From Owenia fusiformis (lineage: Eukaryota > Annelida > Polychaeta > Sabellida > Oweniidae), in NCBI GenBank assembly GCA_903813345.2, contig CAIIXF020000004.1:27901985-27965984 (forward strand): 64,000 bases of DNA, written 5' to 3'. Both the position numbers and the translations under genes were made by a program. Under the pieces are notes generated by a model that was not told the origin of the DNA, made no database searches, and worked only from the letters and a program-made list of their open reading frames with translations. Of the stretch, positions 39,627-51,514 are shown in pieces; the first letter of the stretch is position 1; every line of letters begins with the position of its first letter.

Positions 39627-39813
39627 TAAAGTTTTTTGGACTTCTTTGGTATTTTTTCTAAAACATTTCTGCCACCATTTTGGATACAGTGCCACCTATT
39701 TGGGAGTTGCCAGACATGAAGGCTATCAATTTTCAAAAGATTTCCTAGGTGACTCTCTCCATGATGCCAAAGACTTGCCTTTATCCGAGGATAGTGATAC
39801 TGACATGGAATAG
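39607..39813 (+). CDS. Short ORF with acidic C terminus, unrecognised
   Basis: 68 codons starting MVENIAH from the hairpin arm and ending GDSLHDAKDLPLSEDSDTDME. The acidic end looks protein-like, but there is no known domain or splice context. Confidence 0.2.
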   Translation: MVENIAHKVFWTSLVFFLKHFCHHFGYSATYLGVARHEGYQFSKDFLGDSLHDAKDLPLSEDSDTDME

Positions 39814-39839
39814 TTTTAAAATAACTAAAATATCTGTTA

Positions 39840-40085
39840 GTGGTTTGGTCAAAATATCGATGTCAATCGAAAAACGTAATTAATTTCATTAGGGGAGGGG
39901 GTCAAACACTGATTTCATTAGGTGACGGACATCGATTTTCGTTTTCCTAGGATCAGAATTTCAATTTTCAAGATTTTTGGTTTTGTTACAAGGGGAAGGG
40001 GGGGGGGGGTGGTTTAGACCTAAATAAATTAATTACGTTTTCTTGATGGACATCAATATTTTGACCCGACCCCTTAGAAACTGTA
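39840..40085. repeat. Foldback repeat with G-run loop
   Basis: caaaatatcgatgtcaatcg...acgtaattaatt near 39850 is mirrored by aattaattacgttttc...catcaatattttg near 40027-40060. A poly-G tract lies at about 39993-40009. Confidence 0.6.
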
Positions 40086-40164
40086 CATTTAACTTTCAGC
40101 AATTGTACATATTGGTACCCAGAGTAATTCAATAAATACTAATATGTTGTATCAAAGCTTTAGA

Positions 40165-40541
40165 ATATTAATATCAAATATATTAAAATACAATATTTTG
40201 ACAGTATACCAGTACATGTATTTTGACTAAAACATTTTCTTTGTGTTAAGTATGGTGTAAATACTACTCAAAGGCTATTAAGATACCTATTCCCCATGGA
40301 AATAAATGTAAAGTCAGGTTTAACTTATGATTTTATTTTATTTAGGTATGTTTAAGGAAATTACTTGATCATTAGATTGATTTTACCAACTTGACCTTTT
40401 TGCACCCAGTGACCTCATTGGCTCATCATTTGACCTAATTTTGAAATATTATTGTGAAGTACATTTGTGAGGATACTCTAGATGCAAAATAAATTTGATT
40501 CTGATGGGGGCAGAAAAGGGGGTCTGTTGGGACGGTACCTT
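40165..40541. repeat. Long inverted repeat, left arm (mate at 46080-46455)
   Basis: About 375 bp, roughly 85-90% alike to the complement of 46080-46455. Shared landmarks: gggacggtacctt, ctgatgggggcagaaaaggg, gacctcattggctcatcatt, aaggctattaagatacctat. The ggtaccgtccc edge faces inward in both arms. Two opposed copies of one repeat or the ends of a 6.3 kb element are both possible. Confidence 0.8.
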
Positions 40542-41639
40542 TCACAATTTTTGTTTTTATTTTCTTATTTGGATCGATTGATTTAACATGGGGATATCAT
40601 CATATATCAATATAATGATATCCTTGTGTTAAGTCAATTATTCAAAATTTTAAATGAGCAGGCGTAATGCTCCTTCTAACCCTTCAGACACCCATATTTT
40701 GACATCTAGGTAGGTTAAATTCATAATCCACTTTGAATCTATACAGCGCTAGTATAGTCAAACATACAAAATGGCTGCCCTAATCATGTGCTATATTTTT
40801 TGTTCAACTTCTTGAGGCCTGGCCGACACTAATTTTATCACTTAACTGTGCCCCTTGTGATAATGTTTACATTGAGGCATAAATAAGAGTGGAAAAGGCC
40901 TGTGGAAGCAATGAACAGTTCAAACATATAAGTCACCTTGATACAAGGAAGTGAAAAATACACACTATATATACGTTAGAGCATAACGACAATTATTCTG
41001 GTGGGGGAACCCTTGCAATGAGAATTGTTTGCCAGACAGTAAGAGGCAAGTTACCCAGAATGCAACACCAAATGGGATTAACAAACTAGTTCAGCCAATC
41101 AGAGGGTTTCCCGCTGCATATCATCAGACGGAGGTGATAGCATAGAATCTGGTCCCATGTGCGCAGTTGATTTTGGGAAGTTGAATGGACATTACCTCGC
41201 GCTGGGTGAATATTGGAACTTAGCAGACACATTTGGGAAGGATTTTACTGGATGATTTTGTTGGTGTGTATTGAATAGAATACAAGGAGCTGTTGATGAT
41301 CATGTAGCGATAGGATTTGTGTATAGTATAAAGTGTTTTTTGGAGTATATTTGTCGCTGATTGTGTGGAGAAGTGTTGTTGAGTAGTAATTTACTACATT
41401 GACTTTGATGTCCCTAGAGTTTTTTTTATTGTCTATTACGTTGGATCTCAGCTGGTGATTGACATTTCCAATTGTTAAAGACATTTTCTGTAGTCCAGAA
41501 GTCCTTCATGTCCGATATTCTTTGTCCAAGTTATTGTCTGTGTGATCGCCATATTTGATCATAAAGTGTTGAGCAGCCATCTTGTGACGTCACCCTTCTT
41601 CTACCCAGCATTCCCCTTGATCTACCATCTTGGATTACT

Positions 41640-42370
41640 TCCGGGAGATATTCAACTCTGGTCTAATCTCCCTGGGGATTTAGGTTTATGTCTCTGAGCA
41701 GCGATACTCCAGAGGGTGTGTGTTTATATCTCAGAGAGAGATACTCCAGAAGGTGTGTGTTATAACTCCCAGCAGTTGGAACTCGTTCAAGAGTAGAGGT
41801 TGCTCCAGATCCTGGACCCATTCCAAGAGACAGAGTTTACGTGGTTTATTCTGAGAAGTGACGACTCCCTGGACAGAGGTGTCTCCCGGAGTCTGAACCC
41901 CTTCCGAGAGGCAGTGTAGCTCCCGAGTTAAAGCACTCCCGAGCATAGGTTGCTCCAGAGCCTGGACCACTTCCAAGAGACAGTGTAGAGTAGTGTTTAC
42001 TTCCATAATTAGGCGACTCTTGAAGCTGAAACCAAGAGATGTGTGACTCTGGTCTAATCTCCCTAGGGATTGACATTTCTGAGATACTCAACTCCGAGCA
42101 GAGGTCTCACAATTGAAGGACGAGGATAGTGAAGACGACTTTGCGTGTACCCGAAGTGAAGAGAGAAGTGTTGCTCCAGTAGGAGTAAGAACTTCTAGAG
42201 CCTTAAGACCTGATCCGAGATATGATTGACATTCCAGAGTTGCTAAACCTCGAAACGGAGATTCATTGTGGTGAAGAGGTGATTATTGGAACCTATGAGA
42301 GAGAGATTTCTCGGAGAATAGAAGTGAGAGTAGAGGTTTATCACAGTGACGAGAAGATCCATACAGAAGA
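41640..42370. repeat. Degenerate tandem repeats (ctccagagcctggacc type)
   Basis: Phrases such as ggttgctccagagcctggac, cttccaagagacagtgta and ctctggtctaatctccct recur two to three times each over about 700 bp. GC content is above the neighbourhood. It resembles the repeat-rich LTR leader style seen elsewhere in this window, but no LTR ends or primer site were found. Minus ORFs here (41731-42091) are artefacts. Confidence 0.45.
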
Positions 42371-42373
42371 ATT

Positions 42374-43000
42374 TTAACCCGCTCTGGGTTCTTAAGGACA
42401 GTCGAGCGACATGTGTATTTAGAAATATATAAGCACAAGTGCCAAAGGGAAAAAAGGGTAGGGTGCTTCCTCTGGTGTGTTTGAGCGTTAACATCAGCTG
42501 CCTCTAGTCAGATCGACTAACAAAACAACCTTTTTTGGGGTTGTCCAGTTGGCCGAGAGGGCTTGAGTGCCAGCATGTTTAGGCTAGGCGATTGGGGCCG
42601 TAACCACGAGGTTGTGAGTTTGAGACGTGTGTGCTCCTTGCGTTTATTCATTTATGACCACTGTCTGAGCTTTCAGTTGCAGAGGTATTAACCCGCTCTG
42701 GGTTCTTAAGGACAGTCGAGCGACGTGTGTGTATTTAGAAATATATAAGCACAAGTGCCAAAGGGAAAAAAGGGTAGGGTGCTTCCTCAGGTCTGTCCGA
42801 TCGTTAACATCAGCTGCCTCTAGTCAGATCGACTAACAAAACAACCTTTTTTGGGATTGTCGAGTTGGCCGAGAGGGCTTGGGTGCCAGCACGTTTAGGT
42901 TAGGCGATTGGGGCCATAACCACGAGATTGCGAGTTCCAGGCGCATTTTCTCCTTGCGTTTATTCATTTACTACAGAGAAAGTTGTTCATAGACTAGAGA
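42374..43000 (+). repeat. Tandem pair of SINE-like units (period 314 bp) with tRNA-like segment
   Basis: Two units begin ttaacccgctctgggttctt at 42374 and 42688 and share nearly the whole length to about 42985. Each contains atataagcacaagtgccaaa..gggaaaaaagggtaggg and a tRNA-like block. A third relic (aagcactagtgccaaaggga) is at 47946. Confidence 0.75.
42548..42632 (+). tRNA. tRNA-like sequence (Leu/Ser type), probably part of a SINE
   Basis: An A-box-like agttggccgagagggctt is followed about 60 bp later by a B-box-like gtgagtttgagac. Length and a long variable region suggest a Leu/Ser-type tRNA ancestor. The acceptor stem does not pair well, so it is a pseudo-tRNA or SINE head rather than a working tRNA gene. 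The duplicate is at about 42862-42946 with a closer B box (gcgagttccaggc). Confidence 0.4.
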
Positions 43001-44266
43001 CATTTTAATATTTGTGAGCCATAAAGGCATGAAAGACATTTTGTAATTTACTGTGTTTTATTTGTGTTGAAATAGAATATAAAAATCCCGTATAACACTG
43101 TTTGTACATGTAAAAGCCATCTTCTTAGCCTCAGTGTCAGCCAAAGCACCAAATCAGCTCGGTGCCCGTGAATAACATCTCCGCATCCCCTCAATAGCAA
43201 CCAGGTCTTCTCCGAGGGAGCATATGGGTCCTCGGCGGCGATCTGGCGCGCGACAATATATTACGGACAAGTAAATTGAAATGTTATTTTCCATTTTAAA
43301 CTGTCAATTAACGTACGATGTACAATACAACGTTTATTGCCTTCTAGTGATTGACAGAATATCAGCGTTTGTCTGTTTTAGCGGTTGGTTTATTGGAAGA
43401 TTAGTTGGTTGCTTGGTTGGTTGTTTGCTTGATTGGTTTCATGACTGGTATGTTGAGTTGGAGGTGAATTGGGCGTGAGGCATAAAAATGATAAATAAAA
43501 AAGTCAAATTCACAACCCTGGTAGGAACATTAGGTACCTGGTCACCCGGCATATTTAACTATTTATATACTGTATGATCAGTAGAAAGACACTTTGTTTA
43601 AATGTTGTACCAAAGGAATATAATCTATTCACACTATCAAACATTCAGTTCGTGAAAATATAATTGAAGTGATGGTTGTGTCTGTATGGAATTTTTTCTG
43701 CATCTTTATTCGATTTCCACACTTTTGTTTTTGTTTACAACCATTTGATATTCCACTTTATTAAAATAACACGTAATAAATGTGTTTGTTTTTACACATT
43801 TATATTTGATTTATGAACCTATATATGCAGTAAATGCACTTGTATATAGTAGGTGTCAATGTCAATACATTTGTAGAGATCTTGATGATAAACATCAGCT
43901 GTGAAAAACTATAGTCATGTTCAATATATCATTTAAAGGAAACAATGTTTTTTTGTGGGCAAAGGAGAATACAAAGTGTACTTAAATCATTGCAAAATTT
44001 TTAATAGGTGTTCTAGTTCAACAAGTAAATTGATTCTTTGAAAAAAAAATTGCAAGGAACAAAGCAGGCACTGAGACCCTGTCAATTTTTGAGCCAAAAT
44101 CTTGTATTCAACGTTTTTTAAATGAGAAAAAAGTCAAAATCAATGGAAATTATTTGAAGTTATAGGCTATCTCTGAAATATTTTGTGCAAAATATATTTA
44201 AAATTGAAAGAACATGGCCCCCTCTGATTTGCATGCGATCCCCTGCCTTTTCAATATAACAGTCAA
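43001..44266. other. No gene recognised
   Basis: A relic of the GGTACC foldback family at 43505-43550 and a tggttggt-rich stretch at 43390-43440. Otherwise AT-rich without exon structure. Confidence 0.4.
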
Positions 44267-44689
44267 TTGTGTTATTACACATTTACACCAATGACACTTA
44301 AATATCAAGTTCAATGTTTTGCACCATCCGGAGGAAATTCCCTGGGAAACATATTGGGGTCATTGAGGGCAATTATTGAATTGATAACAATATCTGATTT
44401 TAGTGGTTTACATGTATTTTACATATTTCAAGACTCGGTGATATATTGGACTTCATTCAAGCATAATTCAACTATTTTAATAAAACTATGCAGTTTAAAC
44501 TATGGATATGCTTATATAAAAAGACAAAATAAAAGTGATATGTTAAACAGGCAATGCGCCTATTTTTGGATGAAAAAGGACAAAATATTGTTTGAGACAT
44601 GTCACTCACACAGTCAATTAAATATGATAAAAGCTTTAATTTGGGATAATACTGAAGTGAAAAAACAGCATTTGAAGTTCAGAGATTGA
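44267..44689 (+). CDS. Unrecognised 140-codon ORF
   Basis: The longest non-repetitive plus frame in this part of the window. It starts MCYYTFTPMTLKYQVQCFAP and ends KALIWDNTEVKKQHLKFRD. Mixed composition with five cysteines, no membrane segment or known motif. It lies in the spacer of the 40/46-kb inverted repeat, so it could be a mobile-element remnant. An intronless gene cannot be excluded. Confidence 0.25.
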   Translation: MCYYTFTPMTLKYQVQCFAPSGGNSLGNILGSLRAIIELITISDFSGLHVFYIFQDSVIYWTSFKHNSTILIKLCSLNYGYAYIKRQNKSDMLNRQCAYFWMKKDKILFETCHSHSQLNMIKALIWDNTEVKKQHLKFRD

Positions 44690-45564
44690 AAAAAGTGAAT
44701 TACCACTTTTCACAAATAGTGTAAGTTTTAAATAACTCTTGGATTAAAAGATGGCGTCTGCTTGAAAATCCTGTCAAAAATGAATTGATAATTTAATGCA
44801 AACAACAATGCCATCTTTCTATGGCATTGCTAAAAACTTGACATATATAAATTGATAGATCAAAAATATTTTGTCATGATCAAGTGTCAACTCTGATGTG
44901 GTCTGTTTGAGCTTTTTTGGTGTCAAATGAAAGATCAGGTACTTATTAATCCATTGGAAATACTATGAAGATCAAAAGTGAGACTTCATTTACTCACTTT
45001 GTGCCTTTAATATTACATGTATATCAAGTAATTTGGGAATCGAAACCCAGCCCAAGGAATGATTAGTTCCATGGTGTAAGCCTACACAACTTGTAGGATA
45101 TTTGTAATATCACATCACATTATTTTTGACTTATTTTGAATAATTGCCCTTTGCAGATGCCGGCTCAATATTTTAATTTCTTTTCTACATCCGTCATACT
45201 GATAATGCACTTGATTTGCGAACGATGATGCGGGAAATTTACGAACAGGTATTATCATCTACCTGAAGTTTGCAGCTCTGTACACAAGCTAGAATGGGAA
45301 TAAACAAGAAATATGGTAAGAAATCTTGAAAATAATGTTAGTTTCTTTGAAAATCACAAATTAATTTTCCAAAATTTTAATGTACAGACACATGAGGAAT
45401 ATCACTAAAGATCTAGAAAATAATGTGAATGGGGATATCGTCTGGATTTACTTTTAGTATTGTTAATATCTACATAGACACAAGAAATAAGGCTAGAGAT
45501 TCAACTTATTGATTCACAACCAATTCATTCAACACTCATTCAAACTCCCTCAGATCCTGCTAAC

Positions 45565-45681
45565 CTTTGACCTCAAAGACACTAAGCAGTCCCTGGTCAA
45601 CTTCATTCACAAACTTTGAGATCCTATCTTGCTTCCCAATCTTTTTAAGTTTGAAAACAGGCCTGGTGCTCATGAAGGTAG
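45565..45681 (-). CDS. Candidate internal exon, gene unknown
   Basis: On the minus strand gttctttcag is followed by 117 bp open in only one frame (TFMSTRPVFKLKKIGKQDRI, SKFVNEVDQGLLSVFEVK) and then AAAG/gttagc. Phase 1 at both ends. The basic, helix-like sequence reads as protein, but no partner exon or family was recognised. Confidence 0.35.
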
Positions 45682-46079
45682 CTGAAAGAACACAGATCCA
45701 TGGAGATTGTTTAAATGATAACACAAAATTAGGAAGTTAAATGTAAAACAATTAAAAATCAATTCTTGAGGCTAGTTCAAAAGAGTGAAATATGTATTGT
45801 GTTAATATATAAGCATGGGATTGTGTTATAAGAGAATATATTCAGCATCAAATATGAAAAATCAATAGAAATGTCCAACAGCAGTAAATATTTGAATATC
45901 AATCTGAAATTATACAATTGTGTATCACTGTGATGTTTATTTGGGCTCCAAATTTTAAATAGATTGATAAAGAAATGAAAATTTGGTGACAAGTGTTCCG
46001 CATTGGATTCTAGGCTAATTATGACTCGTTGCTACAACACATTCTAAATGAGGCTTACATGTGTACATTCACGCCTAAA

Positions 46080-46455
46080 AGGTACCGTCCCAAAATACCC
46101 CCTTTTCTGCCCCCATCAGAATCAAACATACTTTGCATTGAGAGTATCCTCAAAAATGTGCTTCACAATAATATTTCAAAATTAGGTCAAATGATGAGCC
46201 AATGAGGTCACTGGGTGCAAAAAGGTCAAGTTGGTAAATTCAACCTCATGATCAAGTTATTTCCTTAAACATACCTAAATAAAATAAAATCATGAGTTAA
46301 ACCTAACTTTACATTGATTTCCATGGGTAATAGGTATCTTAATAGCCTTTGAGTAGTATTTGCACCATACTAATAACACAAGGAAAATGTTTGAAATTTT
46401 TTTAGTCAAAATACGTGTACTAGTATACTGTCAAAATATTGCATTGTAATATATT
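46080..46455. repeat. Long inverted repeat, right arm (mate at 40165-40541)
   Basis: Begins aaggtaccgtcccaaaatac and runs to about 46455 in the opposite orientation to the left arm. The spacer between arms is about 5.5 kb. Confidence 0.8.
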
Positions 46456-46954
46456 TGATATCAATATTGTATTGTAGAATATTGTATTAAATATTGTGTG
46501 GTAGAATGTTTTCACTATCACTTTGATAAAAATATAATTACTCTCAACATATTTTTGTGAATCATTTAACCTGCAAGTTGATATGACCCATGGGAGTACA
46601 AGGTCTGATCAAAAGTATATTTTCAAAAATGGCCACAACTTTAGTGTCAATTACAGTATTTTAGGGAAACATATTAAACTGCAATATCAATATGGTTTAA
46701 ATGCAGAAAAACTGATGGCCATCTTGAAAAATGGCGACTGTTACATACTATTGTAGAATTTTTGCTGTAACTGAAAAAGATTTTGTTCATATTTGATATG
46801 TCAAAACTCATATTCATATGATAAAGATATGTGAAAACTCATGCGCATAGCATACTTTTTTACGACACTTTGGCAAGTAGGCTGCCATTCTGAAATGGCA
46901 ATAGAGTGATTTTGTTTGTATAAATTATATAACCCAAGCACAATGATCTTTTAG

Positions 46955-47210
46955 AGAGGAATCATGACCACCAACATATTTGTCATATTGGAAAATGAAG
47001 GACTTTGAGCTCACTGTTCCTGAAACAACAGTAATTAAAAATATATATACTGTAGATATATATAACATATATGACTTTGAGCCCATTGTTCCTGAAACAG
47101 TAATTATTATATATAGAGAGGAATCATGACTACCAACATATTTGTCATATTGGAAAATGGAAGGACTTTGAGCTCCTTGTTCTTGAAACAACAGTAATTA
47201 AATATATAAA
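46955..47210. repeat. Local duplication (agaggaatcatgaccaccaa unit)
   Basis: A block of about 90 bp containing catatttgtcatattggaaa and ctttgagctc..tgttcctgaaac occurs at 46955-47035 and 47117-47195, with a partial third copy between. Confidence 0.8.
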
Positions 47211-47242
47211 GGATATCCTATGATTTATGAGTGATATGATTT

Positions 47243-47584
47243 TTGTCCTCGAATGGATATGATATGTTGAACGATCTGGCTATATTTTTGCAAATTTCAG
47301 ATAATGTCCCTGATGAGATAAATCAGCTAATATTCAGCTATCTGGATCTCCAAATGTTCATAACAACTATCTTGCTGGTAAACAAAAGGTGGAGATATAT
47401 TGTTGAAAATAACAATAAATTGTGGCAAACTTTATCTTTTACATATCCTGTTACTCTTGATGAAAGAGTCCTGAAGAAGGTCCACAAACACTGCAATTTC
47501 TTCACATCATTTCTTATTGGATATGCAGAGGTAACAATAAATGCACCACTTCAAGACTTCTACTTCAACAATTTATTTTCTTGA
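47243..47584 (+). CDS. F-box domain protein, exon or short gene
   Basis: VPDEINQLIFSYLDLQMFIT..LLVNKRWRYIVENNNKLW fits the F-box pattern (LP.EI...I..YL......L..V.k.W..i....LW), the adaptor that docks substrates to SCF ubiquitin ligases via Skp1. The open frame is 113 codons. A good acceptor (gcaaatttcag, 47300) and a donor-like GCAGAG/gtaaca at 47530 bracket the domain, so the real exon may be 47301-47530 (phase 1 in, phase 0 out) and the flanking residues intron. No substrate-binding repeats (LRR, WD40) were found nearby. Confidence 0.6.
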   Translation: MSSNGYDMLNDLAIFLQISDNVPDEINQLIFSYLDLQMFITTILLVNKRWRYIVENNNKLWQTLSFTYPVTLDERVLKKVHKHCNFFTSFLIGYAEVTINAPLQDFYFNNLFS

Positions 47585-48154
47585 GCAAAAACAATGAATA
47601 GTACCCCACACAAGTTTTTGATAACTTTGTCCCACGATTTGAACACTTTATCTTATACTATTATCACTATCTTATACTGTTATTAAATTTAGCAAAAATA
47701 AACTAGGGGCAATTTCCAACACTGGATTTTTTGTTTCAAGTTTAGCAACTGAACCAAGGGCGTTATTGATACATTTTAACCAATTTCATGTCATAAATCA
47801 AATCATTTTTGAATAGTCTATGGGTAGTCTGTCTGTAAGAGAGGTCCATCAATGTTTTATTTTGGAAATGAACTTGCTCTAGATATCTACTCAAACATTC
47901 AAAAGGATGTGTTGAACAGTTGTAAGATGATGGGTGTAAATATATAAGCACTAGTGCCAAAGGGAAAGGACTAAAAGTTGTAATAGATATAGTTTTTTCA
48001 AAAAAAAAAATCGTGATCTATGTGAGGAATATAAAATACCGAAAAAGTTGAGCCTGGTAAATGAAGAGCTTGAGGCCAAATTTGGAAAGCACAGACAAGT
48101 ATAAGAGTATACCTTGTGTTATTCCATGGTTACACAAGTTGGCTCCACATTTAC

Positions 48155-48275
48155 CTGTGGTTGTAATCATCACATCCATGAGGCAACACCTAAGGTAACT
48201 CAAGGTCATAAGGAACATAAAGGATGATGCAACTGAAAACATCTTCAGACGTGCTGCTTTATCAATTTCATTCAT
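48155..48275 (-). CDS. Candidate first exon with signal peptide
   Basis: Minus strand: ATG at 48275 or 48242, with LKMFSVASSFMFLMTLSYLR as a hydrophobic leader, ending ACCACAG/gtaaat. Phase 1 out. No partner exon identified. Confidence 0.25.
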
Positions 48276-48602
48276 TCAAATCAATGAAAACAACTCATTA
48301 ATTACTTATTCCTTTCTTTCCATAATGTTTTGGCAAGTTTTTTTGACAAAGAAGAATTACTTAAAACACTGGTTGTTAAAAAAGTTAAATGATTTAAAAA
48401 AAGGGATCCATACAATTGTTAATACAAAATGTAATTATAAAGTATCATGTGTGGTGTTTCAGTTCCTCTTCATGGAAATGGAAAAGGTATCAAGATGCAG
48501 GTAAAAGCCAAGTAGGGATTAATTAATGGGGCATCATCTGATGACAGATTAGAGGGACTGGTATCTCCTCCCCAAAAGGCTGCACACAAATGCACATTTT
48601 AA

Positions 48603-49296
48603 CCTTTAGCGTGCTGCCGGCGGACTCGTCCGCCGAGACTAAAATATCTCTCACAACTGCCGGCGGACCCGTACGCCCGATTTCAAACTTTTAAAAACTT
48701 TACTTTTTCGCGCCATTCGTATTGTCCAATTAGATTGCCCGATTTATTCAGTGCCTAACATGACTTCCTGTTGACCTAGAAATGGCGATATTTCGAAAAA
48801 TAATTCTCAATTCAACAATTTAAACAGTGTTTTGGTCGTTTTTAGTGAACGAATCGTACAAAATGGTGGACAAATACGATCACAACGAAAATGTGGAGGA
48901 AATGAATTACGATTTCGAGCTCTTTAGGCTCTTGGAAGCCGATAACGGTCATCGAAAATAGAAACTAGAATATTTTCTGAATTGAAAAATTGAACATTCG
49001 ATCGCTGCAAATTCAGATTTGGATTCTGACCAGACGAAGAGGCGGAGCGGCGGATTCCGGAGGAGTATTCATGGTATATTTATGCCCAGTCGTGTTAATG
49101 TACGAAAAAATTCATGAGAACATTTTTTTCATGAGCCAGGCCACTGTATCTTCCCTTTGTGAAAATTTTATCCAGATTCATTCAGTAGTTATTGAGATAT
49201 TAATTATTTAGTCCAGGCATATCATTTTTTGCACTCTTTGAAAAATAAGCCAGTTGCGTGGGATATATTTGCTGAAATAAGGCAGCATGGTAAAGG
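48603..49296. mobile_element. Internally deleted piggyBac-like element (694 bp)
   Basis: Flanked by TTAA (48599-48602 and 49297-49300). Ends CCTTTAGCGTGCTGCC and, inverted, CCTTTACCATGCTGCC agree at 13 of 16 positions. A subterminal GC-rich ctgccggcggactcgtccgc motif occurs twice in the left end. An interior ATG at 48863 gives a short acidic frame (MVDKYDHNENVEEMNYDFEL), possibly the N terminus of a lost transposase. Confidence 0.75.
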
Positions 49297-49300
49297 TTAA

Positions 49301-50755
49301 GTTACCTTTTTCTTTGAGTTCATTTTTCTCTTATTCTTCAAACAATCTTCTTAATTTTTTCAACATAAAATAGGTTAGGATGTATGCTATCTAAATGAAT
49401 TGGTGTGAATCACTGCTTATGTGGATGACAACAAAAAAAGATTATCTAAAATAAGTTCACCTTTTCGAACAAAAAATCACAATTTTGAAATTGAATTGAA
49501 AAGTTTCACATTCCACATTTTGATAACATTAAATCTGATCTGGAAAATGTAAATAACCTTCAGCCCTCATGCAAAGGAATTTGTTCACACCGAGACAGAT
49601 GTAACAATGCCACATTTGACTAAGACTGGAGTAACTGACATGGATAATTTTCTTATGTGACAACTAGCACGATTCAAACTGATGTGACTTTAGTCAAAGA
49701 TTACTGTGACTTCGACCTGCATAAACAGGTATATTGGCTACAATGGAGGTGCCGCCCTAAATATCAAACCTCAAAGTATAATAATATCATATGTGATCTT
49801 TTTTTCACATTGATATTATTATTTTTCAACTGATTTTTCCACACTTAGGTTGTTAAGGTTTATTTTGTCCTCATCTCCACAAATCATGTCAGAACTATTC
49901 AGTTTACTAGGAAAAAGTTTGGATTTTTAACATAGTAAATTTTTCATTTAGAGTGAAGGACAATGGATTTTTTGTTGGAAAAATATATTTTGAATCATGC
50001 ATTCAAGGTGGTGTAATGAGGTGACATAATTGTGTATCTTTTTGAACCAAAATGTAGATGTCCAAATGAATATAATGTAAAACAAATATTTTATTATTTT
50101 CTTGAGAAATTCCTCTTTCATAGAATGAAATATTTGTATGATTAAACTCTGTCATAACTATTTTCCAGGAATCACTTTTTAGATAAATCAAGACAAACTA
50201 AGCAAAGTTAAAATTCACTGCCATATTCTCCCCTAATTTCATTATTTTCATTCGCTTATCAGTTCGCAAATATGTGAAGACATCAAGAGGATGATTAATG
50301 GTACTATTGAATACATCAAAAATTAATTGAAGATATTTTAAAAATTTTAAAATGTAATTTATGCAATGACGTATTCTAAGGTAATGGCTTTTTACTTTAA
50401 TAGGTTACCTCCCTCCGTTTTATTCATCTATATCAAATAAAATTAAATTTAAATTTGTTCAAATGTAAAAATTTTCAAAAATTAATTTTAAATTAAATTA
50501 ATCATCTCTATTAAATCAATTAAATTATGACGAGTTTATAGATATTAGTAGAACACGGAAGTGCATTTTTCTGAAGGGAGGGCAAAAACAAGCTTGACAA
50601 ACCAATAATTAAGACACTGCTCAGTATTCAAGAATTCCTCTCTCTCCAGCAGTTATTCACGGCGATTCCACCCCTGAAACTATACCCAACGAGTAGATGA
50701 GTTATTTTCTTCTGTTCCCGATATGAGCGATCTTTAGTTAACTGAATTTACCAAA
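49301..50755. other. No gene recognised
   Basis: Very AT-rich, with runs such as aattaatttt around 50480-50530. No supported exon or element. Confidence 0.4.
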
Positions 50756-50814
50756 CATTTGCAAATTCCGAGAATCCTAAAGTGTATACTGGACGAAACA
50801 AATTCAGTCAAAAG

Positions 50815-50945
50815 TCCCCATTCCCAGGCACATGTAAATCAAATTCCCCATCCCCGGGACGTCCATCTTCATCAAATTCCTACCCCTGGGGGCAATATTG
50901 TGTATCAAATTCCTCACCCTTCCCGTGTGGGGGGGGGGGTCTCAC
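50815..50945. repeat. Short minisatellite (tcaaattcc..ccatccc)
   Basis: Four degenerate units of 25-35 bp, each holding atcaaattcc followed by a C-rich part, ending in a G-run (50929-50939). Confidence 0.55.
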
Positions 50946-51185
50946 GCAAACTTTTGAATGGTGCATAATAATTTGTAAATATCAGCATTATACTATTCAT
51001 TATGATCACAGTAATGACTTTACGCTTAGAATATCAAGGGGTGTTCCAAGAAATTGGCCAGAGAGGCATTTTATAACACGAGTTGAAAATGACGACAGAC
51101 CCAGATTTATGATTACAAATATTTAGGTCTCTGCTCAAGAAATAGCCAAGACACAAACCTACATCATTTTACAGATGTTGATATA

Positions 51186-51260
51186 CAGTCATTCAAAAAC
51201 AAAGGGTAAACAGTCATTCAAAAACAAAGGGTAAACAGTCATTCAAAAACAAAGGGTAAA
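51186..51260. repeat. Perfect 3 x 25 bp tandem repeat
   Basis: cagtcattcaaaaacaaagg plus gtaaa, repeated three times at 51186, 51211 and 51236. Confidence 0.95.
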
Positions 51261-51514
51261 TTAAGGGTAATTTGTTTAAACTTTTAAAGATAAATATGTC
51301 AAAATCTTCAAAACGATCGAGATGCAAAAAATATCAACATTGTAACCAAAACCAGAAAGGGGTGCTTTGCTAAGATTGTTGCTAAGACTTCTGTTCCAAT
51401 TTGAAACACATTTCTGGAACTTCTGGAAAAACTCACATTTCTACGTAAGTACTAGCGACTTTGGTGAGATGAACTAAGCTTTTGTTTTTTTCAATCTAAG
51501 GTTAATCTTTTCAG

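Noticed and set aside
41731-42091. Minus ORFs with LLEVVQALEQP / LLEWVQDLEQP repeats
   Set aside because: They follow degenerate tandem repeats of the ctccagagcctggacc type; no start, splice or domain support.
42548-42946. Two functional tRNA genes
   Set aside because: A and B box-like blocks exist, but acceptor-stem pairing and the T-loop are poor and the unit is a dispersed repeat; treated as SINE heads.
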